NCBI RefSeq assembly: GCF_914271435.1
Contig: NZ_CAJZAI010000001.1
Coordinates: 496,001 to 560,000, forward strand
Reading direction: 5' to 3'
Source of the DNA: Cupriavidus laharis
GTDB lineage: Bacteria > Pseudomonadota > Gammaproteobacteria > Burkholderiales > Burkholderiaceae
DNA length: 64,000 nucleotides
Positions 58,231 through 64,000 of this stretch are shown in pieces; position 1 is the stretch's first letter, and every line of letters starts with the position of its first letter. The notes beneath the pieces were generated by a model, which saw only the letters and a list, made by a program, of their open reading frames with translations, did no database searches and had not been told where the DNA came from. The position numbers and the translations under genes are program-made.

Positions 58231-60114
58231 ATGGCTCACCTGCTTGCATCCCGATCGGCGTGGCGCGGTTCAATGATTGTGGCGCTTTCTGCGCTGCTGG
58301 CTGCCTGCGGCACGCAGGGCGGCGCCCCCGCAGCGCCCACAGCCACGGCCACGCCCGCGGCACCCCCTCCCGCCACGGCAACGCTGCCGCCCGCACCGGA
58401 GATTGCGTCGGGCTACCGCACCGACATGTCGACGGTCTACGCCGAGCGGTACATGGCGGCGGCGGCCCACCCGCTTGCCACCGAAGCCGGGCGCGACGTG
58501 CTGCGCCAGGGCGGCTCGGCCATCGACGCCGCCATTGCCATGCAGGCGGTACTGTCATTGGTGGAGCCACAGGCCTCCGGCATCGGCGGCGGCGCTTTCA
58601 TCCTGTACTGGGACGGCAAGCGCGTGCAGGCCTTCGACGGCCGCGAGACCGCCCCGGCCGGTGCCACCGAGAACCTGTTCCTGCGGCCCGATGGCAAGCC
58701 GATGGAGTTCAGTGAAGCCCAGATCGGCGGGCGTTCGGTGGGCACGCCCGGCGTATTGCGTGCGCTGGAAATGGCACACCGCGAGCACGGCAAGCTCAAG
58801 TGGGCCCAACTCTTCCAGCGCGCGATCTCGCTGGCGGAGAAGGGCTTCCCGATCTCTCCGCGCCTCTACACACAGGTGACCAGCGACAAGTTCCTGGCGA
58901 ATTCACCTGAAATGGCCGCGTACTTCCTCGACGCGCAGGGCAAGCCCAAGCCGGCGGGCACGATCCTGAAGAACCCGCAGCTCGCGCAGACGCTGCGTAC
59001 GATCGCCAAATACGGCCCGAATGCGCTATACACCGGCCCGATCGCGCGCGATATCGTCGCCAAGGTCAACGGCAGTGCCAATCCCGGCAGCCTGTCCACG
59101 CGCGATCTGTCGACCTACCGGGCCAAGCTGCGTGTGCCGGTCTGCACCGACTACAAGCGCTGGAAGGTCTGCGGCATGCCGCCGCCGTCGTCGGGTGGCA
59201 TCGCGCTGGCCCAGATCCTCGGTACGCTGCAGGCGCTGGAGACGCGCAACCCGAAGTACGCGCTGGCGGCGCTCAAGCCGACTGCCGTCAGCACGCCGGC
59301 CGTGATGGAAGCCAATCCTGATGCCGTCCACGCGATCTCCGAGGCCGACCGGCTGGCCTATGCCGACCGCGGCCTCTACGTGGCGGACTCGGATTTCGTG
59401 CCGGTCGACATCGCTGGCATGGTCAACCCCGGCTACCTGGAGCAGCGCGCGGCGCTGATCGGCGATAAAAGCATGGGCAAGGCCCAGCCCGGTGTGCCGC
59501 CAGGCACCACGGTGGCATTTGCGCCGGACCGCTCGCCGCCGCGTATCTCCACGTCGCAGATCGTCGCCGTGGACAGCCGCGGTGGCGCCATTTCCATGAC
59601 CACTACGGTGGAGTCCTACTTCGGTTCGCACCTGATGGTGCGCGGCTTCATGCTCAACAACCAGCTCACGGACTTTTCCTTCCTGCCGAGCGAGAACGGC
59701 AAGCCCGTGGCCAACCGTGTCGAGCCGGGCAAGCGCCCGCGCTCGACCATGGCGCCGACGCTGGTGTTCGAACGGGAGAGCGGCAAGTTCCTGGGTACCG
59801 TGGGTTCGCCGGGCGGCTCGCAGATCATCGAGTACGTCTCCAAGACACTGGTGGGCCTGCTGGACTGGAACATGGACGTGCAGGCGGCCATCGGCATGGC
59901 GAACTTCGGCAGCCGCAACGGGCCGACCGAGCTGGAAAAGGGACTGGTTACGCCGGCGCTGGCCGAGGCCCTGAAGCAGCGTGGCCACCAGGTGGCGGAA
60001 ATCGAGATGACCAGCGGCACGCAGGCCATCATGCGGCGTCAGCGCGCGGACGGGCGGTTGGTCTGGGCAGGCGGTGCCGATCCGCGGCGCGAAGGGGTGG
60101 CGCTCGGGGACTGA
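58231..60114 (+). CDS. ggt: Gamma-glutamyltranspeptidase, lipoprotein form
   Basis: A 627-aa enzyme that cleaves gamma-glutamyl bonds, mainly of glutathione, in the periplasm. The signal peptide ends with a lipobox (LLAAC, Cys about residue 29), so it is probably membrane-anchored. After a Pro/Ala-rich linker comes the large-subunit region (GGSAIDAAIAMQAVLSLVEPQ, the GGGAFI loop). The self-cleavage nucleophile is inferred as Thr441 in STSQIVAVD, where E. coli has TTH; the small subunit then continues with LNNQLTDFSF and GSPGGSQII. The start is at 58231. A strong terminator follows. Confidence 0.93.
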   Translation: MAHLLASRSAWRGSMIVALSALLAACGTQGGAPAAPTATATPAAPPPATATLPPAPEIASGYRTDMSTVYAERYMAAAAHPLATEAGRDVLRQGGSAIDAAIAMQAVLSLVEPQASGIGGGAFILYWDGKRVQAFDGRETAPAGATENLFLRPDGKPMEFSEAQIGGRSVGTPGVLRALEMAHREHGKLKWAQLFQRAISLAEKGFPISPRLYTQVTSDKFLANSPEMAAYFLDAQGKPKPAGTILKNPQLAQTLRTIAKYGPNALYTGPIARDIVAKVNGSANPGSLSTRDLSTYRAKLRVPVCTDYKRWKVCGMPPPSSGGIALAQILGTLQALETRNPKYALAALKPTAVSTPAVMEANPDAVHAISEADRLAYADRGLYVADSDFVPVDIAGMVNPGYLEQRAALIGDKSMGKAQPGVPPGTTVAFAPDRSPPRISTSQIVAVDSRGGAISMTTTVESYFGSHLMVRGFMLNNQLTDFSFLPSENGKPVANRVEPGKRPRSTMAPTLVFERESGKFLGTVGSPGGSQIIEYVSKTLVGLLDWNMDVQAAIGMANFGSRNGPTELEKGLVTPALAEALKQRGHQVAEIEMTSGTQAIMRRQRADGRLVWAGGADPRREGVALGD

Positions 60115-60131
60115 GCGCCTGAGGCAGGCGG

Positions 60132-60165
60132 AGGCGGGATCTGCGGTCCCGCCTTTTTTGTTTTC
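60132..60165 (+). terminator. Terminator after ggt
   Basis: Stem AGGCGGGA (60132-60139) with TCCCGCCT (60147-60154), 7-nt loop, then a T-rich tail (TTTTTG TTTT). Strong; it also separates ggt from the convergent Bug gene. Confidence 0.88.
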
Positions 60166-60196
60166 TATCGGACTTTCTTCAATACGCCGGGTGCCT

Positions 60197-61198
60197 TCAG
60201 GCGTCCAGCTTCACGCCGGCGACCTTGACCACCTTGGCCCAGCGCGTTTCCTCGGTCTGGAAGAAGCGGCTGGTTTCCGCAGGCGTCATCGTCACCACTT
60301 CAGCCCCCTGGCCGGCCAACTGAGCGCGGATATCCGGCGAGCGGATGATGCGGACCAGTTCGGCGTTGACCCGGGCCACGATCGCATCGGGCATGCCGGC
60401 CGGCGCCATCACGCCTTGCCAAGTGCCCGATTCGAAGCCAGGCACGCCCTGTTCGGCGATGGTCGGCGTCTGGCCCACCAGCGGCATGCGCGTGCGTTTG
60501 GACACCGCAAGCAGCTTCAGCTTGCCGGCTTGCACCTGCGGCAACGTGGCGAGCATGCCGTTCATCAGCACCTGCGCGGTGCCCCCGACGGTATCGGCAA
60601 TCGCCTGCGAACCGCCCTTGTAGGGCACGTACTGCCACTTTGCGCCGGTAGCCTGGGCCACGGCCACGCCGGCCAGGTGCGGCGCACTGCCAATGGCCGT
60701 GACGGCGAAGTTCAGCTGCGTCTTCTGCGACAGGTCCACCAGCTCCTTCAGGTTCGACACCTTGATCGACGGATGCACGACCAGCAGGTGCGGCGAATAG
60801 GCCAGCATCGCCACGCCCTTCAGGTCCTTGGCCGGATTGAAGGTCAGCTTGGTGTACACGGACGGGCTGATGGCCAGCGCGCCCACGTCGCAGAGCAGCA
60901 GTGTGTGGTTGTCCGAGCCGGCCTGCGCGGCCATGGCTGCGCCAATGTTGCCATTGGCGCCGGGGCGGTTGTCCACCACGATGGGCTGGCCCAGCGCCTC
61001 GCCGAGCTGCTTGCTGATCATCCGCGCGATGATGTCCGACGAGCCGCCGGCGGGGTAGGGCACGATCAGGCGGATCGGGCGGTTGGGCCACGCGTCGGCG
61101 GCGCGGGCCAGGCGTGGCACCGCCACAGACGCGCCGCCAAGCGCGCCAAGCGCGGCCAGGCTGGATGCTTGCTGCAGGAAAATGCGACGAGAGGTCAT
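60197..61198 (-). CDS. Bug-family tripartite tricarboxylate transporter substrate-binding protein
   Basis: A 333-aa periplasmic binding protein of the Bug (TctC) family. The N terminus has a twin-arginine signal (SRRIFLQQ, then a hydrophobic run ending ARA). The mature protein has WPNRPIRLIVPYPAGGSSDIIARM, typical of the first lobe, and PYKGGSQAIADTVGG. No TctA/TctB membrane genes are near, as is common for the many orphan Bug proteins of Cupriavidus and Bordetella. The ligand cannot be told. An inverted repeat GTCAT-N5-ATGAC lies 34 bp upstream of the start codon. Confidence 0.9.
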   Translation of the reverse strand: MTSRRIFLQQASSLAALGALGGASVAVPRLARAADAWPNRPIRLIVPYPAGGSSDIIARMISKQLGEALGQPIVVDNRPGANGNIGAAMAAQAGSDNHTLLLCDVGALAISPSVYTKLTFNPAKDLKGVAMLAYSPHLLVVHPSIKVSNLKELVDLSQKTQLNFAVTAIGSAPHLAGVAVAQATGAKWQYVPYKGGSQAIADTVGGTAQVLMNGMLATLPQVQAGKLKLLAVSKRTRMPLVGQTPTIAEQGVPGFESGTWQGVMAPAGMPDAIVARVNAELVRIIRSPDIRAQLAGQGAEVVTMTPAETSRFFQTEETRWAKVVKVAGVKLDA

Positions 61199-61231
61199 AC
61201 AATGTCTCCGGAAATCGCTTAATTATCAGTC

Positions 61232-61246
61232 GTCATACAACATGAC
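61232..61246. promoter_or_regulatory. Inverted repeat upstream of the Bug gene
   Basis: GTCAT-acaac-ATGAC, 5-bp arms with 5-bp spacer, within an AT-rich stretch that probably holds the Bug gene promoter. Operator candidate only. Confidence 0.3.
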
Positions 61247-61332
61247 TTGAATATTAGACGGCTTTGCGAGACTTCGACATCGGGAAAATACTGAGAAACC
61301 TGCATAACCCTATGAAATGAGGGGTTACGGGC

Positions 61333-61366
61333 CGAAAACGCAACAGCGCGCCGTAGCGCGCTGTTG
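61333..61366 (-). terminator. Terminator after the leftward phosphotransferase gene
   Basis: An 11-bp perfect stem CAACAGCGCGC (61341-61351) with GCGCGCTGTTG (61356-61366), 4-nt loop cgta. On the minus strand it is followed by cGTTTTC. It ends the leftward operon that includes 61419-63999. Confidence 0.85.
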
Positions 61367-61418
61367 TCTGATGACTGGGTTCGGGCGGCGGAGCCGTGGG
61401 CTTCCGCCGGACCGGAAC

Positions 61419-62495
61419 TTACTGCTTCGCCTTCTTCGCGTATTCCCAGCCCATTTCCGCCATCGGCCGCGCACGCTTGCCGGCGTCGAGCGCCTGTGCC
61501 GAGGATGCAGTGCCATCCACCACGCGCTTCATGATGCCCTGCAGGATGCCGGCAATGCGGAACATGCTGAAGGCCAGGTAGAAGTTCCAGTCGCCGGTGA
61601 TGGCGCGGCCGGTGCGCTGCTCGTACATGCGGCGATAGGTTGCCTCGTCGGGGATGCCCAGCGCGGCATGGTCCAGGCCCGCGATGCCGCGGAACTGGCC
61701 CGGTGCGATGTGCCAGCTCATGCAGTGGTAGCCGAAGTCCGCCATCGGATGGCCCAGCGTCGACAGTTCCCAGTCCAGCACGGCCAGCACGCGCGGCTCG
61801 GTGGGGTGGAACATCAGGTTGTCGAGGCGGTAGTCGCCGTGGACGATGCAGGTGAGGTCGGCATCCTCCTGCGGAATATGCTGCGGCAGCCAGTCCATCA
61901 GCGAATCCATGGCCGGGATCGACTCGGTCTCGGACAGCTTGTACTGCTTGCTCCAGCGTTCGATCTGGCGCTGGAAGTAATTGCCGGGCTTGCCGTAGTC
62001 GCCCAGGCCAATGGCCTGGTAGTCGACGCTGTGCATGGCTGCGATCACGCGGTTCATCTCGTCGTAGATGGCGGCGCGTTCGGCCGGGGTCATGCCGGGC
62101 AGCGACTGGTCCCACAGCACGCGGCCGCTGACGAATTCCATGATGTAGAACGCACGGCCAATCACCGATTCGTCCTCGCACAGCGCATACATCTTTGCCA
62201 CAGGCACATCGGTGCCGGCCAGCGCGGCCATCACGCGGTATTCACGCTCGATCGCGTGGGCCGACGGCAGCAGCTTGCTCTTGGGGCCGGGCTTGGCGCG
62301 CATCACGTAGGTCTGGCCCGGCGTGATGAGCTTGAAGGTCGGGTTGGACTGGCCGCCCTTGAACTGCTCCACGGTCAGCGGGCCGGCAAAGCCGTCCACA
62401 TGCTGGCGCATCCAGGCTTCCAGCGCGGCGGTGTCGAAACGCTGCTGGTCCGCCACGGGGCGCGTGCCTTCGAAGTGCGATACGTTGCTGCTCAT
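61419..62495 (-). CDS. Aminoglycoside phosphotransferase-like kinase (ACAD10/11 N-terminal type)
   Basis: A 358-aa protein of the APH/choline kinase fold. The kinase-like catalytic loop HGDYRLDNLMFHP and the metal-binding VLDWELSTLGHPMADFG are intact; the N-lobe includes FKGGQSNPTF and YVMRAKP. Similar domains form the N-terminal part of animal ACAD10/11, which phosphorylate 4-hydroxyacyl-CoAs before beta-oxidation. It likely belongs to fatty or hydroxy acid catabolism rather than antibiotic resistance. It lies 61 bp downstream of the histidine phosphatase gene in the same leftward unit. Confidence 0.85.
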   Translation of the reverse strand: MSSNVSHFEGTRPVADQQRFDTAALEAWMRQHVDGFAGPLTVEQFKGGQSNPTFKLITPGQTYVMRAKPGPKSKLLPSAHAIEREYRVMAALAGTDVPVAKMYALCEDESVIGRAFYIMEFVSGRVLWDQSLPGMTPAERAAIYDEMNRVIAAMHSVDYQAIGLGDYGKPGNYFQRQIERWSKQYKLSETESIPAMDSLMDWLPQHIPQEDADLTCIVHGDYRLDNLMFHPTEPRVLAVLDWELSTLGHPMADFGYHCMSWHIAPGQFRGIAGLDHAALGIPDEATYRRMYEQRTGRAITGDWNFYLAFSMFRIAGILQGIMKRVVDGTASSAQALDAGKRARPMAEMGWEYAKKAKQ

Positions 62496-62556
62496 GCTGT
62501 CTCCGGTGATTTTTTGACGGTATCGGGTATGAAGATCGGTATGCGGGCTGGTGGAT

Positions 62557-63282
62557 TCAGGCAGCGGGCTGCCGTCCGCGCAGGTATTGGTGCAGCAGGA
62601 CTTCCATCGTGGTGTGGCGCGTGCCGCTGTGCACCGGTGTGGGCGGTGAATAGTTGGTCATGCGCAATACCCAGTCGAGCGGATCGTCGCCCATGTCCAG
62701 CACATTGATGCAGCCGGCGGTCTGCAGCAGCGAGCCGAAGAATACCCGGTGGCCGCAGGTGATGGCCTGCGACAGGATCGCGCGGTTGGTGCCGCCATGC
62801 AAGACCAGCAGCACCGTGTCCCAGCCCGGGTCATCGCGCAGGCGTTGCAGCGCGGGCAGGACGCGGTCGAGGAACTGGCCGATGGTCTCGCCGTTCAGGA
62901 AGCGCTTGTTCTCTGGCACCTCGCCTTCGAAGGCGCCGACGAAGGCATCGCGCAGGTCCTCGGTGGCAATGGCGGAAAGGTCGCCGCCGCGGATCTCCTG
63001 AAATTCCGGCCAGATATCGGGCTGCACGCCCTGCATGTCCGGCAACTCGGCCAGCACGCGCTGCGCGGTCTCGACGGTGCGGGGCAGGCCGCTGACGATG
63101 ACGCGGTCGAAGCGGATGTTCTCGGCCGCGAAGGCCCGCCCCGCGGCGGTGGCCTGCATGCGGCCGGTCTCGTTGAGCGGCACCATCTCCGGCAGCGCCG
63201 GGCGGCCGCCTTCATCGAAGTATGAGACGGCGCCATGGCGCATCAGGTAGATGCGGCGGCGCGAGGACGGTGGCAATTCCAT
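62557..63282 (-). CDS. Histidine phosphatase family protein
   Basis: A 241-aa member of the histidine phosphatase (phosphoglycerate mutase-like) superfamily. The catalytic RHG motif is in YLMRHGAVSYF; the supporting Arg in SGLPRTVETA, the acidic FQEIRGGD, and the second His in LVLHGGTNRAIL are visible. The substrate is unknown; genes of this type are often found next to APH-like kinases, suggesting paired phosphorylation and dephosphorylation. Start at 63282 after GAGGGAG. It is preceded 87 bp upstream by the enoyl-CoA hydratase-family gene. Confidence 0.85.
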   Translation of the reverse strand: MELPPSSRRRIYLMRHGAVSYFDEGGRPALPEMVPLNETGRMQATAAGRAFAAENIRFDRVIVSGLPRTVETAQRVLAELPDMQGVQPDIWPEFQEIRGGDLSAIATEDLRDAFVGAFEGEVPENKRFLNGETIGQFLDRVLPALQRLRDDPGWDTVLLVLHGGTNRAILSQAITCGHRVFFGSLLQTAGCINVLDMGDDPLDWVLRMTNYSPPTPVHSGTRHTTMEVLLHQYLRGRQPAA

Positions 63283-63369
63283 GCATGTCTCCCTCTTGTG
63301 TGAGCAGGCCCGTCTTGCGCGGGCTGGCTGCGGCGGCGCCGTGAAGCGCCGCCATGTTCGGCGCAATGT

Positions 63370-64000
63370 TCAGCGGTAGCGCGGCTTGCGCTTCTCCAGG
63401 AAGGCGCTGATGCCTTCGCCGCCGTCCGGGTGGTGCAGCGCGGCCACGAAATTGTCGCGCTCCGCCACGAGGTGTTCGGAGAGCGAGGCCGTGGCCGCGT
63501 GGTTGATCAGGCCCTTGATTCGGCCGACCGCGTGCGGCGACTGCTCGGCCAGCCCCTCGGCCAGGCGCAGTGATTCGGTCAGCGCCTGACCCGGTTGCAC
63601 CACGCGGTTGACCAGGCCGAACTGCGCCAGCCTGGCGGCATCCACCGGCTTGCCTTCCATCATCAGTTCGCTGGCCAACGCACGCGGCAGTGCGCGCGCC
63701 AGTTCGTACGAACCGCCGCCGTCGGGCGTCAGGCCGACCTTGACGTAGGCCATGACGAACTTGGCGTCGCTGGCCGCCACCACGAAATCGCAGGCCAGCA
63801 CCACCGAGAAGCCCGCACCGGCCGCCGCGCCTTCCACCGCCGCGATGACCGGCTTGGGAAATGCGTGCAGCGTTTCGATCCAGTGGTTCAGGGTCTCGAT
63901 GCTCTCCGCCTGCACCGCGGGCGGCTTTGAGCGGTTGCCGAGCAGCCGGTTCAGGTTGCCACCGGCGCAGAAGATGCCGTCAGCACCGGTGATGATGACG
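63370..64000 (-). CDS. Enoyl-CoA hydratase/isomerase family, oxepin-CoA hydrolase-like, start missing
   Basis: A crotonase-fold enzyme, open to the right edge; 209 residues up to the C terminus are visible, so about the first 50 are missing. Oxyanion-hole segments are FCAGGNLNRL and EGAAAGAGFS. An Asp in KVGLTPDGGGSYELAR lies where a catalytic acidic residue is found in related enzymes. The sequence resembles proteins annotated as oxepin-CoA hydrolase, alternative type, of phenylacetate degradation, but a general enoyl-CoA hydratase role is possible. First visible gene of the leftward group with the phosphatase and kinase. Confidence 0.85.
   Translation of the reverse strand, partial: VIITGADGIFCAGGNLNRLLGNRSKPPAVQAESIETLNHWIETLHAFPKPVIAAVEGAAAGAGFSVVLACDFVVAASDAKFVMAYVKVGLTPDGGGSYELARALPRALASELMMEGKPVDAARLAQFGLVNRVVQPGQALTESLRLAEGLAEQSPHAVGRIKGLINHAATASLSEHLVAERDNFVAALHHPDGGEGISAFLEKRKPRYR

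Overview
The window is about 64 kb of GC-rich (roughly 65%) chromosomal DNA from a beta-proteobacterium of the order Burkholderiales, most likely Cupriavidus or a close relative (Ralstonia group). That placement is inferred from gene order (ilvIHC-psd-pssA-leuA; tpiA-secG-tRNA-Leu-nuoA-N), the 14-gene complex I operon followed by a DUF2818 gene, and the style of the Bug-type and urea transport genes. Almost all of it is dense, intact core or near-core metabolism. I see no insertion sequence, phage, integron or CRISPR array, and no obvious pseudogene. Both edges cut a gene (ilvI on the left, an enoyl-CoA hydratase-family gene on the right).

Layout. (1) 1-7145: branched-chain amino acid and phospholipid block: ilvI (partial), ilvH, ilvC, psd, pssA, a Kbp-like BON/LysM gene, then leuA. 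leuA is preceded by what looks like a complete transcription attenuator, with a 26-codon leader peptide rich in the rare Leu codon CTA. The promoter places the leader's start codon at or next to the transcript 5' end. (2) 7278-9260: a BamE-like lipoprotein and an orphan Leu/Ile/Val-type binding protein, divergently arranged. (3) 9434-12304: rpsO-pnp, with two strong hairpins in the pnp leader. (4) 12470-14728: a zinc-independent quinone oxidoreductase, tpiA and secG. (5) 14913-30479: tRNA-Leu(GAG), the whole nuoA-N operon and a DUF2818 membrane protein. (6) 30525-35292: NUDIX hydrolase, DUF1178, a pair of acyl-CoA dehydrogenase subunits and two MaoC-like hydratases. (7) 35862-39822: cyoABCD, a cytochrome bo-type quinol oxidase, behind a 500-bp regulatory region. 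(8) 40173-51970: the urea system, urtABCDE then ureDA-ureJ-ureBCEFG. A consensus sigma-54 promoter and NtrC-type dyads lie upstream of urtA. (9) 51977-64000: mixed accessory metabolism: XRE regulator, an unrecognised 279-aa protein, GST, acyl-CoA dehydrogenase with divergent LysR regulator, CAP-domain lipoprotein, lipoprotein gamma-glutamyltranspeptidase, Bug binding protein, and a leftward group of phosphotransferase, histidine phosphatase and oxepin-CoA hydrolase-like gene.

How it works together. NADH made by catabolism feeds complex I (nuo), which reduces quinone; the cyo oxidase reoxidises quinol and pumps protons. Urea is captured by UrtA, imported by UrtBCDE at ATP cost, and split to ammonia by UreABC after nickel loading by UreDEFG. 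The sigma-54/NtrC signals suggest that this happens when nitrogen is short. Ammonia then supports amino-acid synthesis, including the Ilv/Leu enzymes at the left end.

The strongest new-looking signals are regulatory: the putative leaderless leu leader peptide and attenuator (5319-5603), the NtrC/sigma-54 control region of urt (39966-40115), and the pnp leader hairpins (9896-10022). All were read by eye; none was tested by folding or database search.
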